From positions 49,973-113,972 of the forward strand of contig CAKRJY010000010.1 in the NCBI GenBank assembly GCA_934352055.1: a DNA stretch of 64,000 bases, given 5' to 3'. A model generated the notes under the pieces. That model was not told where the DNA came from. It saw only the letters and a list, made by a program, of their open reading frames with translations, and did not search any database. Below are positions 17,596-26,040 of this stretch, in pieces. The position numbers and the translations under genes were made by a program. Every line of letters starts with the position of its first letter. The stretch's first letter is position 1. This stretch comes from an uncultured Lachnospiraceae bacterium (GTDB taxonomy: Bacteria; Bacillota; Clostridia; Lachnospirales; Lachnospiraceae).

Positions 17596-18462
17596 TTATG
17601 AATGTTTGGTATGGCGCTTTTCGTTAATCAGGGCACGCATGCGCTGGCGTAGTTCATTGCCCTGTTTGCTGCGCTTAAATCCTTGTATACTAAGAAATGT
17701 ACTCTTTTGAGCAGCAGAAGAGGATAGGAACAGATTCTCCAAACGTTCTTTTGTGAGGCGGTCGCGAAGTGCGGCTGCCTTTTCTTCTGCGAGCTCCTTG
17801 CGGACAAAAGCACCTTCCTGAAGTTGTTCGGATTTTTCAATGGCGCTTTCAATGGCACCGGAGACGCTGGTGTCAAGTTTTTCATAGGCGCTTGCAATCT
17901 GCTCATTGATTTCAGTTTCAATACGATTGAAGTTTTTGGCGAAATTGGTAAGAGCGGAAACGGTCAATGCCATATCCATGCCAAAAACAAACATAAATGC
18001 AAGGGATAATCCTTCCATCAGATAAGGGTTGGTGTCGTGCGTCATGCCATTGACAAAAGGATAGATGATGCGAACAACGAGAATGCCGGCAAGCCCGAAT
18101 CCGATGGAAGCAGGAAGGCAGACGCGTCCGTTGATATTACAGAAAACACCGCTGTAATCCCACCAGTAAGCATGGAATAATTTTTCCAGTCCCCAGGAAG
18201 TAGTGTATTCCAGTACGATACTGCCAAAGAAACATATGAGGAAAATTTTAAGATTGCTTGCTTCCTGAAGTCCTGATATCGGGAGTTCGGAAAACAGGAT
18301 AGAGGCAAGCAAAGCACCCACACCATAAATAGGTACAATTGGCCCATGTAAAAACCCACGGTTTTCCCAGTGGTGTTTTCGAATGGTGCAGTAGGTGGAT
18401 TCGTAAATCCACCCCATAAAACTATATATGATAAACCAGACAAAATATTTACTTACAATCAT
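17596..18462 (-). CDS. PF06541-type membrane protein (putative ABC transporter permease)
   Basis: A 288-aa protein whose first half (about 1-165) has five or so hydrophobic helices and the PF06541 signature: SFMGWIYESTY followed by NRGFLHGPIVPIYGVGA. The second half is a soluble, Lys/Glu/Arg-rich coiled coil. The family name, putative ABC transporter permease, has no firm experimental basis. It is convergent with phoR (17-bp gap, no clear terminator) and divergent from bioY. Confidence 0.75.
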   Translation of the reverse strand: MIVSKYFVWFIIYSFMGWIYESTYCTIRKHHWENRGFLHGPIVPIYGVGALLASILFSELPISGLQEASNLKIFLICFFGSIVLEYTTSWGLEKLFHAYWWDYSGVFCNINGRVCLPASIGFGLAGILVVRIIYPFVNGMTHDTNPYLMEGLSLAFMFVFGMDMALTVSALTNFAKNFNRIETEINEQIASAYEKLDTSVSGAIESAIEKSEQLQEGAFVRKELAEEKAAALRDRLTKERLENLFLSSSAAQKSTFLSIQGFKRSKQGNELRQRMRALINEKRHTKHS

Positions 18463-18553
18463 AGTGCCATCCCTTCTGTGGTTGTTAACGAGTCATGCAT
18501 CTGTCATAAGATTACTATAAGAGAAATAAATAGTCAAAATAAGGATATGTAAT

Positions 18554-18583
18554 TTGACAAAGAATAAACAATCTTTTATTCTT
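18554..18583 (+). promoter_or_regulatory. bioY promoter with overlapping palindrome
   Basis: TTGACA (18554-18559), 17-bp spacer, TATTCT (18577-18582). A perfect inverted repeat AAGAATAA/TTATTCTT (18560-18567/18576-18583) fills the spacer and covers the -10, the usual place for a repressor. BirA or BioR-like control by biotin is a natural guess but the palindrome does not match a BirA consensus that I know. Confidence 0.55.
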
Positions 18584-18628
18584 GGATAGGAAGTTAATGA
18601 ATGAAAAACATATAAAGGAGAAAGTATT

Positions 18629-19186
18629 ATGAATGCACAAGCAAAAACAACATCACTTCGTACGGTAGACATTGCATATATCGGTCTTTTTGTGGCGGTT
18701 ATGGCAATTTGTTCCTGGATTTCCATTCCAGCGACAGTTCCATTTACGTTACAGACATTTGCTGTATTTATGGCAGTAGGTCTTCTGGGCGGAAAACGTG
18801 GAACGATAGCCGTTTTGACCTATGTATTACTCGGCGCGATTGGTGTTCCTGTATTTGCCGGATTTAGCGGAGGCGTCGGAGCGCTTCTTGGTAACAGCGG
18901 CGGCTATATCGTCGGATTTATTTTTTCTGCGCTTGTTATGTGGGCAATCACAGCAAAGTTTGGAGAAAAAACATGGGTATTGGGACTTTCTATGGTACTT
19001 GGACTGCTCGTATGCTACGCTTTTGGTACGATGTGGTTTATGATTGCTTATACAGCAAACACAGGTGCAGTTGGTATCATGGCTGTACTTGGTTGGTGTG
19101 TCATCCCATTTATTATCCCGGATCTTTGCAAGGTGGGAATTGCATTGATTCTTACAAAACGTTTGAAAAAACATGTGAAATTATAA
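18629..19186 (+). CDS. bioY: biotin transporter BioY (ECF S component)
   Basis: A 185-aa protein with six hydrophobic helices and the BioY blocks IPATVPFTLQTFAVFMAVG and YVLLGAIGVPVFAGFSGG followed by GNSGGYIVGF. It is the substrate-binding membrane subunit for biotin; the shared ECF ATPases and T component are not in this window. SD is AAAGGAG 8 bases before the ATG. It is monocistronic with its own promoter and terminator. Confidence 0.93.
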   Translation: MNAQAKTTSLRTVDIAYIGLFVAVMAICSWISIPATVPFTLQTFAVFMAVGLLGGKRGTIAVLTYVLLGAIGVPVFAGFSGGVGALLGNSGGYIVGFIFSALVMWAITAKFGEKTWVLGLSMVLGLLVCYAFGTMWFMIAYTANTGAVGIMAVLGWCVIPFIIPDLCKVGIALILTKRLKKHVKL

Positions 19187-19210
19187 GATAACAATTTAAG
19201 ATGAAAACAG

Positions 19211-19242
19211 GAGCGCATCCGGTTCGGGTGTGCTCTTTTTTT
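19211..19242 (+). terminator. Rho-independent terminator of bioY
   Basis: GAGCGCATCC (19211-19220) pairs with GGGTGTGCTC (with two G-U pairs), followed by seven T residues to 19242. Confidence 0.85.
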
Positions 19243-19314
19243 GCGCCTTTGTGGATTTTCTATGGAAAAAGAATGGAATTTGTGTAAAATGGGAAGAGGA
19301 AAAGAGGTAGAAAT

Positions 19315-20688
19315 ATGGAAAAAGAAAGAATACAGGAAAATCCATTGGGGATGCTTCCGGAAAATAAATTATTGCGACAGTTTGCAATCCCGAGTATCAT
19401 TGCGATGCTGGTGAGTTCGCTTTACAACATTGTGGATCAGTTCTTTATCGGGAATGCCATCGGTGAATTGGGAAATGCTGCCACTAATATTGCATTTCCT
19501 TTAAATACATCCTGCGTTGCCATTGCACTTTTGATGGGAATTGGTGGTGCATCAACCTTTAACCTTGCGATGGGGCGTGGAGATAGTAAAGGTGCCGGAA
19601 AGTATATTGGTAATTCGGTGACGGTTATGTTACTGCTGGGTGTTGCTTTGTCAACCGTTACGTTATTGTTTTTAGCGCCATTGCTTCGCTTTTTTGGCTC
19701 ACCGGAAAAGGTACTTCCTCTAGCGATGGAATATACAAGAATTACAGCGATAGGTTTTCCGTTTTTGATTTTATCTGCAGGTGGTGGTCATCTGGTGCGT
19801 GCAGATGGCAGTCCGAAAATGACGATGGCAATCAACATTGTCGGCGCGGTAGTGAATACGATTCTGGATGCATTGTTCGTTTTTTGCTTCCGGTGGGGAA
19901 TGACAGGTGCAGCAGCAGCGACTGTGATTGGACAGGTAGTGGCAGCGGCAATGGTTGTCTGGTATCTGTATCATTATAAGACGGTGCAATTACAAAAAAA
20001 TGCTTTTTTATTGGATAAAGAAGTTGTTTTACAGGTGATGTCACTTGGTGCAGCGCCATGTTTTAACCAACTGGCAATGATGCTTGTGCAGGTTGTGATG
20101 AATCGTACACTGAAATATTACGGAGGACTGTCGGCATATGGGGAATCAATTCCGATTGCATGTTCCGGTATTATCGCGAAGGTATCAATGCTTGTTATGT
20201 CTTTTGTCATTGGTATATCCCAGGGATTGCAGCCGATTGTAAGCTACAATTATGGCGCAAAGAAATATGAACGCGTGAAAAAAGCGTATTTTTTGGCAAT
20301 ACGCAGTGCTGCTGTCATCTGTGTGGTTTCGTCTGTATTGTTTCAAGTTTTCCCGAGACAGATTATTTCTGTGTTTGGAAATGGTTCGGAACTTTATTTT
20401 GATTTTGGTGAGAACTTTTTCCGGAAATTTTTGTTTTTTATGTTCCTTTGTTTTATGCAGCCAATTTCAGCAAATTTCTTTACTGCAATTGGTAAACCGA
20501 AAAAAGGTATTTTTATGTCGTTGACAAGACAGATTATATTTTTACTGCCGCTGCTACTCATTCTGCCGCTATTTATGGGAATTGATGGCGTTATGTTCGC
20601 AGGTCCGGTAGCTGATCTGGTGGCGACTGTTGTTTGTACGGTTCTTGTGGTAAAGGAGATGCGAAGATCGGAATTTATCGGGAAATAA
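19315..20688 (+). CDS. MATE family efflux transporter
   Basis: A 457-aa protein with twelve predicted membrane helices. Family blocks: SLYNIVDQFFIGNAIGELG near the N terminus, GGASTFNLAMGRGD and GISQGLQPIVSYNYGAKKYER in the second half. MATE proteins export cationic drugs or metabolites using sodium or proton gradients; the substrate is unknown. No terminator separates it from the LytTR regulator 18 bases downstream, so it may be read into the two-component genes. Confidence 0.9.
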   Translation: MEKERIQENPLGMLPENKLLRQFAIPSIIAMLVSSLYNIVDQFFIGNAIGELGNAATNIAFPLNTSCVAIALLMGIGGASTFNLAMGRGDSKGAGKYIGNSVTVMLLLGVALSTVTLLFLAPLLRFFGSPEKVLPLAMEYTRITAIGFPFLILSAGGGHLVRADGSPKMTMAINIVGAVVNTILDALFVFCFRWGMTGAAAATVIGQVVAAAMVVWYLYHYKTVQLQKNAFLLDKEVVLQVMSLGAAPCFNQLAMMLVQVVMNRTLKYYGGLSAYGESIPIACSGIIAKVSMLVMSFVIGISQGLQPIVSYNYGAKKYERVKKAYFLAIRSAAVICVVSSVLFQVFPRQIISVFGNGSELYFDFGENFFRKFLFFMFLCFMQPISANFFTAIGKPKKGIFMSLTRQIIFLLPLLLILPLFMGIDGVMFAGPVADLVATVVCTVLVVKEMRRSEFIGK

Positions 20689-20706
20689 TGTGGAGTACGA
20701 GAGGGT

Positions 20707-21426
20707 ATGATGGTTAGAATCGCAATCGTAGAAGATGAAAAAGAATATCAGGATATATTGCTGTCTTATATTGAACGGTACCAGACGGAATATTTCGCTG
20801 ATCTTACAACAACGGTCTATGCGGACGGGATGGATCTTGTGGATGAGTACCATGGTGGTTATGACATCCTTCTTATGGATATCAAGATGAAGCATTTGGA
20901 CGGAATGAAAGCGGCACGTAAGATTCGAAGCATAGACCAGGCGGTGGTTATTATTTTTATCACAACAATGGCGCAGTACGCCGTGGCCGGTTATGAAGTA
21001 GATGCACTTGATTTTGTCTTAAAGCCTGTGGATTACGCCAGGTTTGAGCCAAAGCTGACAAAAGCAATCGGTCTTGTGGAAAAGCAGAGAAAAAAGAAAT
21101 ATCTGATGCTATCTAAGGAGAATCGCAAAGAAAAAGTTTGCTCGGATGATATTCTTTACGTGGAAATCCGTAATCACAATGTCTATTATGTGACAAAACA
21201 GGAGACCTATGTTATGCGTTCTTCTATGGCAGAGGTGGAAAAAGAACTGATGGCGTATCATTTTAGCCGTTGCAATCAGGGATATCTGGTAAATTTAAAG
21301 AATGTAGTAAGTGTAAACAAGGATGATGTACAAGTTGGGAGCTATCATTTGCCGTTTTCGCGTTCTCGCAAAAAAGCCTTTTTACAGGAATTAAGTCAAT
21401 ATTTAGAAGCAGGATATGAGTCATAA
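20707..21426 (+). CDS. LytTR-family response regulator
   Basis: A 239-aa regulator: receiver domain with AIVEDEKE, phospho-acceptor Asp58 in LLMDIKMKHLDG and FVLKPVDYARF, then a LytTR DNA-binding domain (about 140-235) with DILYVEIRNHNVYYVT and FSRCNQGYLVNLKNV. Proteins of this AgrA/VirR type often control surface or secreted functions. The kinase gene starts 9 bases downstream. The start may be either Met1 or Met2 of MMVRIAIV. Confidence 0.9.
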   Translation: MMVRIAIVEDEKEYQDILLSYIERYQTEYFADLTTTVYADGMDLVDEYHGGYDILLMDIKMKHLDGMKAARKIRSIDQAVVIIFITTMAQYAVAGYEVDALDFVLKPVDYARFEPKLTKAIGLVEKQRKKKYLMLSKENRKEKVCSDDILYVEIRNHNVYYVTKQETYVMRSSMAEVEKELMAYHFSRCNQGYLVNLKNVVSVNKDDVQVGSYHLPFSRSRKKAFLQELSQYLEAGYES

Positions 21427-21435
21427 GGAGGAGCT

Positions 21436-22746
21436 ATGTTAGGATTTCTTCAACTGCTGATTTTCCCAATGGAATTGTTGCTGGCGGTTACAATTTATGT
21501 GATTCCTCTGCGCATGCGCAGACAAGGTGTTTGGCGCTGCCTGCTGTCACTTGCGGCAATTTTTCTTATCGAGATGCTCTGGATGCATGTATATCCATGG
21601 GTGGCCGAGCATATGTACATCGTCAGGGATGGTGACATAGGCATACTTTTTCGGATATTATCGTCTTTCCTATTTTATTTTGTATTTTTGTTGGGGATAC
21701 TTTTGGGTATCTGGTATTCGTTTGACATTTCTTTGAAAGAGGCGGTTCTTTGTGTGACTATGGGGTATGCAACGGAGCACATTGCCTATTGTATTCGTTT
21801 GCTCATTAATGGGGCGACAGATAGTCAGATTGCAGAAAGTCTGCATTTACTATATTTTTTGATTCATTTTGGTGTGTATCTGATTTTTTATTTCTTTTTT
21901 GCAAAAAAGATGGTACAGAAGCATCATTACGAAACCGATGCGATGGCGTCTCTCTGGATGACTTTGGTGACGCTGTTTATCGTTTTATTGATGAGTCTTG
22001 CAGCAACCTTTTGGGGATTTACGGTCTTGCATGGCATTTATGGTCTGGTGTGCTGTCTGTTTGTGATGATCAACCAGCGGAATTATATGTCGAATTGGCA
22101 TTTGCAAAAAGAGATGGCTGAACAACAACAAATATTTGCCACGAACAAAGCACAATACGAAATGTCAAAAGAAAACATCGAACGTATCAATCGCAAATGT
22201 CACGACTTAAAACACCAGATTGCCGGACTGCGCAATATCACAGATGCAGATGAGCGTTGTCAGATTGTGGATTCCATTGAAAAATCAGTGATGATTTATG
22301 ATGCTATTTTGCATACAGGAAATCCTATTTTAGATACTGTTTTAACAGAGAAAAGCCTGATTTGCCAGGAAAATGGGATTCGTATGCATGGAATCATTGA
22401 TGGAAAACTGCTTTTTTTCATGGATGCCATTGATATCTATACGCTGTTTGGAAACGCACTTGACAATGCGATTGAGGCAAATCGAAAGGTGGAGAAAGAA
22501 AAGCGCTGCATCAGTATTCTGATTCATGAAAAAGTAAATCTGATCTTTATACAGATCGAGAATCCATATACGGGAGCATTGCAGATGAAACATGGTCTGC
22601 CGCAGACAAGCAAGCAGGATAAGCATGAGCATGGATTTGGCATGGAAAGTATTCAGACCATGGCAGAAAAGTATGGCGGATTTTTAAAACTGGAGACAGG
22701 TCAGGATATTTTTGTGTTACGTATTACGATTCCGCAGAGCCGATGA
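21436..22746 (+). CDS. GHKL-type sensor histidine kinase
   Basis: A 436-aa kinase with six or seven membrane helices in the first 215 residues, a short coiled coil, a phospho-acceptor region NRKCHDLKHQIAGL and an ATPase domain with GNALDNAIEANRK and HGFGMESIQTMAEKYGG. The layout matches AgrC-like kinases paired with LytTR regulators, which often sense peptides. SD is AAGGAGG. Its TGA overlaps the ATG of a possible 41-codon ORF. Confidence 0.9.
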   Translation: MLGFLQLLIFPMELLLAVTIYVIPLRMRRQGVWRCLLSLAAIFLIEMLWMHVYPWVAEHMYIVRDGDIGILFRILSSFLFYFVFLLGILLGIWYSFDISLKEAVLCVTMGYATEHIAYCIRLLINGATDSQIAESLHLLYFLIHFGVYLIFYFFFAKKMVQKHHYETDAMASLWMTLVTLFIVLLMSLAATFWGFTVLHGIYGLVCCLFVMINQRNYMSNWHLQKEMAEQQQIFATNKAQYEMSKENIERINRKCHDLKHQIAGLRNITDADERCQIVDSIEKSVMIYDAILHTGNPILDTVLTEKSLICQENGIRMHGIIDGKLLFFMDAIDIYTLFGNALDNAIEANRKVEKEKRCISILIHEKVNLIFIQIENPYTGALQMKHGLPQTSKQDKHEHGFGMESIQTMAEKYGGFLKLETGQDIFVLRITIPQSR

Positions 22747-22868
22747 ACCGATTACGACGCAAAAGTGACAAAACAGGACACAGTTTGTTCATAAATACAG
22801 AAGATATGCTAACCTCTTTTTTACAGAATGCCAAAATGCAAAGAATGAGCATGACGGCAGAAAGGTAA
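22743..22868 (+). CDS. possible 41-aa small ORF, ATGA-coupled to kinase
   Basis: An ATG at 22743 overlaps the kinase TGA (ATGA) and opens a 41-codon frame ending in TAA at 22866-22868, 15 bases before the GH3 start. The peptide is basic at its start (NRLRRKSDK) and lacks Cys and membrane segments, so it is not an AgrD-like signal. It fills most of the otherwise empty gap. It may be chance. Confidence 0.25.
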   Translation: MNRLRRKSDKTGHSLFINTEDMLTSFLQNAKMQRMSMTAER

Positions 22869-22883
22869 GAAGGAGGTTTTGTT

Positions 22884-25800
22884 ATGCGAAAAAGAGAAAA
22901 GAAGCAGTCAACAAGAAAAAGCAAGATCATCAAAACAGTCATTTCTGTTCTGTTGATTGTTGTTATGGTTGCGGCAATTGTGGCAGCGAATACACTTTTG
23001 ACGGAAAACAATCGTATGGTAAATGCCATGATGGGGGCGAATGACTCTGTGATTGACAACTCTGGCGTAGATACCAAGGGATTAGATTTGGACTACAATA
23101 AGAGTGATTATTCGAAAGACAAGATAGGAGAGGCTGAGGATGCACTGGCAGAGCAAATTGCGGATGAGGGAATTGTTTTGCTGAAAAATGAGGGAAATGC
23201 GCTTCCACTTTCCAAAGATACGCCAATCAGTTTCTTTAGCAGAAATGCGGTGACAGTAGCAACGCATGCAGGAATCATGGGCTATGGCAGTGGAACATTA
23301 AAAGAAGATTTTGAAGCAGATGGGTATACCGTAAATAAGACGCTTTGGAAGTTTTATGACAAGGGCGAGGGATCTTCTTATGGACTGGGCTCAGGATCTA
23401 TCAGTTTTGGTAGAGAAGAAGACTTTGCCATCAATGAGTGTCCATTGGAAAAGATCACGGCAGACGACAAGGTGGTAGACAGCCTTTCCGGTACGACCGC
23501 AGTCTATGTTTTAAAGAGAGTGGCTGGTGAAGGACGTGATATGCCGCGTTCTATGTATAATCATACAGACAAGGCAGAGGATCAGACGAAGTCTTATCTG
23601 GAGCCGGATTCCGTAGAGTTGGAGATCTTATCTTACTTAAATGATAACTTCGACAATGTCGTATTGGTTGTCAATTCCAATGCTGCTTTAGAGTTGGATT
23701 GGGTGAAAGATTATGCCAATATCAAATCGGTTGTTTTGGCACCAAGTGGTCTTTCTTCTTTGCCAAAGATTTTAAGTGGAGAAGTAAATCCGTCTGGTAG
23801 AACGGTAGATACATTTGCGGCAGATGCGTTGGCATCTCCGGCTGCACAGAACTTTGGCGATTATCAATATTATGATGAAAATGGCGATGCAACCAAATAT
23901 AACTATGTAAGTTATGAAGAAGGTGTCTATGTTGGTTATCGTTATTATGAGACACGTTATGAAGATGTGGTATTAGGACAGGGCAATGCGGGAGATTATG
24001 ACTATGCTTCTGAAGTGTGCTATCCATTGGGTTATGGACTTTCTTACACGACGTTCTCTTGGAGCGCGCCACAGATCACATGGAAAGATGGCAGCGCAAC
24101 CGCTACCGTGGAAGTGACCAATACAGGATCTGTAGCTGGAAAAGATGTCGTAGAACTTTACGCACAAAGCCCATATACCGATTATGACAAGGAAAATGGT
24201 GTGGAGAAGCCGTCCGTAGAACTTTTGGCATACGCAAAGACATCTGTCTTAGAGCCGGGAGCATCGGAGATTGTTACCATGACCTTTGATGAAGAGCAGT
24301 TCAAGGCATATGATGCCAATGGGGCAAAGACTTATATCTTAGATGCAGGCACATACTACATTACTGCTGCAAAAGATGCACATGAAGCCATCAACAATAT
24401 TTTGACAGCAAAGGGAAAGACAACCGCAGATGGCATGACAGCAGCAGGGGATGCTGCTATGGTAAGTACTTATGAGCCAAAGAATGCAGACACCGATTTG
24501 GCAACCTATGCTAAGGATACCTACAGTGGTGCAGAGATTACCAACCAATTGGATGATGCCAAAGGCGATGTGGCCTATCTGACCAGAAATGACTGGATGG
24601 GTACTTTTCCAACCCATGATGGGGAACCGACCGATGAGATCAGTACCTGGGGCAATGAGATCAATGGCAGTGACAAAGACGGCAATCCTGCATCTTATGT
24701 CTACAGCAAGACCATTGACGCAGATGGCTTAAAGGCATTAGATTCCTTTGATTCCGGTTCGCCGGTTGATGCATCCAAATTTGATGATGAGATTGTTTAT
24801 GGAAAGAAAAATGATCTTACTTTGATCCAGATGCGTGGACTTGATTTTGATGATCCGCAGTGGGATGACCTTTTAGATGAATTGACATATGAAGATTACT
24901 ACAATACGATTGCACTTTCTGGATATGGTATAGAATATATTGATTCTATTGATATGCCATTCTGCACGGATGCGGATACGGCAAACGGCTTGATTTATGG
25001 CGGAACCGGAAAATATTATCCAAACTCTATGACATTGGCACAGACCTGGAATCAGGACCTGGCAAAAGAGATGGGAACCATGATCGGTAATGAAGCGATC
25101 ATCGGTGGAATGGACGGTTGGTACGCACCATCTATGAATATCCATCGTACACCTTTCTCAGGACGTAATGGAGAATACTATTCCGAAGACCCATATCTCT
25201 CCGGAGCTGTAGCTTCTAATCAGGTTCATGGCGCTGCAACCAAAGGCGTTTATGCATATATCAAGCATTTTGCCTTTAATGATCAGGAAGATCACCGAGG
25301 CGACTGTGACGGACAGTACGGACTTGCAACATGGCTCAATGAGCAGTCTGCAAGAGAAATTTATCTCAAGCCATTTGAAATGTGCATGAAACTGGGAGAT
25401 GTGACATTAAATTATCTGGAGCAAAAGAGTGATGGCACTTATGAAAATGCAACAAGACAGATCCGGGCGTGTCAGGCGGTTATGACAGCGTTTAACCGTA
25501 TCGGTTATACCTGGACTGGTGGAAGTTACCCTCTTTTAACAGGAATTGCAAGAAATGAGTGGGCGTTCCAGGGGATGATGATTACAGACAATGCAAACAC
25601 AGGTGTATTTATGGATGGATACCAGATGATTGAAGCAGGGGGAGACCTGAAGCTGACTTATCTGGCAGATTCTGCAAGGTTTGATTTTGATAAAAACGAC
25701 GTGGCAACCTATCATTATGCAAGAGAAGCAATGCATCGTATCCTTTATACGGTGGCTAATTCTAAGGCTATGCTTGGTGCAATGCCGGGAACAGATTTTG

Positions 25801-25928
25801 TCGATGAACCTTCCGATACAGAAAAAATCACGATGGGCGTTGATGTTGTGTGTGGCATTCTGATTGCACTTCTTGTGGTTACAACCGTATTACGCTTTGT
25901 TCCAAAAAAGAAAAAAGAAAATAAATAA
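22884..25928 (+). CDS. GH3 beta-glycosidase with reversed domain order, membrane-anchored at both ends
   Basis: A 1014-aa enzyme. An N-terminal membrane anchor (about 13-34) is followed by the alpha/beta sandwich domain that is normally second in GH3 (DEGIVLLKNEGNALPL at about 95), a fibronectin-III-like domain (TATVEVTNTGSVAGKDVVEL), then the TIM-barrel domain that is normally first (APSMNIHRTPFSGRNGEYYS, GVYAYIKHFAFNDQE, FQGMMITDNAN). Asp902 in MITDNA is in the place of the GH3 nucleophile. A C-terminal helix (about 980-1003) and a Lys-rich tail form a second anchor, so the enzyme sits outside the cell. Butyrivibrio BglA is a known GH3 with this B-A order. SD AAGGAGG. Confidence 0.9.
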   Translation: MRKREKKQSTRKSKIIKTVISVLLIVVMVAAIVAANTLLTENNRMVNAMMGANDSVIDNSGVDTKGLDLDYNKSDYSKDKIGEAEDALAEQIADEGIVLLKNEGNALPLSKDTPISFFSRNAVTVATHAGIMGYGSGTLKEDFEADGYTVNKTLWKFYDKGEGSSYGLGSGSISFGREEDFAINECPLEKITADDKVVDSLSGTTAVYVLKRVAGEGRDMPRSMYNHTDKAEDQTKSYLEPDSVELEILSYLNDNFDNVVLVVNSNAALELDWVKDYANIKSVVLAPSGLSSLPKILSGEVNPSGRTVDTFAADALASPAAQNFGDYQYYDENGDATKYNYVSYEEGVYVGYRYYETRYEDVVLGQGNAGDYDYASEVCYPLGYGLSYTTFSWSAPQITWKDGSATATVEVTNTGSVAGKDVVELYAQSPYTDYDKENGVEKPSVELLAYAKTSVLEPGASEIVTMTFDEEQFKAYDANGAKTYILDAGTYYITAAKDAHEAINNILTAKGKTTADGMTAAGDAAMVSTYEPKNADTDLATYAKDTYSGAEITNQLDDAKGDVAYLTRNDWMGTFPTHDGEPTDEISTWGNEINGSDKDGNPASYVYSKTIDADGLKALDSFDSGSPVDASKFDDEIVYGKKNDLTLIQMRGLDFDDPQWDDLLDELTYEDYYNTIALSGYGIEYIDSIDMPFCTDADTANGLIYGGTGKYYPNSMTLAQTWNQDLAKEMGTMIGNEAIIGGMDGWYAPSMNIHRTPFSGRNGEYYSEDPYLSGAVASNQVHGAATKGVYAYIKHFAFNDQEDHRGDCDGQYGLATWLNEQSAREIYLKPFEMCMKLGDVTLNYLEQKSDGTYENATRQIRACQAVMTAFNRIGYTWTGGSYPLLTGIARNEWAFQGMMITDNANTGVFMDGYQMIEAGGDLKLTYLADSARFDFDKNDVATYHYAREAMHRILYTVANSKAMLGAMPGTDFVDEPSDTEKITMGVDVVCGILIALLVVTTVLRFVPKKKKENK

Positions 25929-25937
25929 AAATGATGC

Positions 25938-25980
25938 AAACAGGCAGAGAACCAATCATGGTATCTCTGCTTGTTTTTTT
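25938..25980 (+). terminator. Rho-independent terminator of GH3 gene
   Basis: AAACAGGCAGAGA (25938-25950) pairs with TCTCTGCTTGTTT, one G-U pair, followed by a T run. Confidence 0.85.
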
Positions 25981-25999
25981 TCTACGGAAACTATATAAT
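25971..25999 (+). promoter_or_regulatory. promoter of the chemoreceptor gene
   Basis: TTGTTT (25971-25976), 17-bp spacer and TATAAT (25994-25999), 41 bases before the chemoreceptor ATG. The -35 hexamer is part of the upstream terminator stem, so the two signals overlap. Confidence 0.55.
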
Positions 26000-26040
26000 G
26001 AGAACAGTGATAAAATACATGGTAAGAAGGGGCTTTTACT

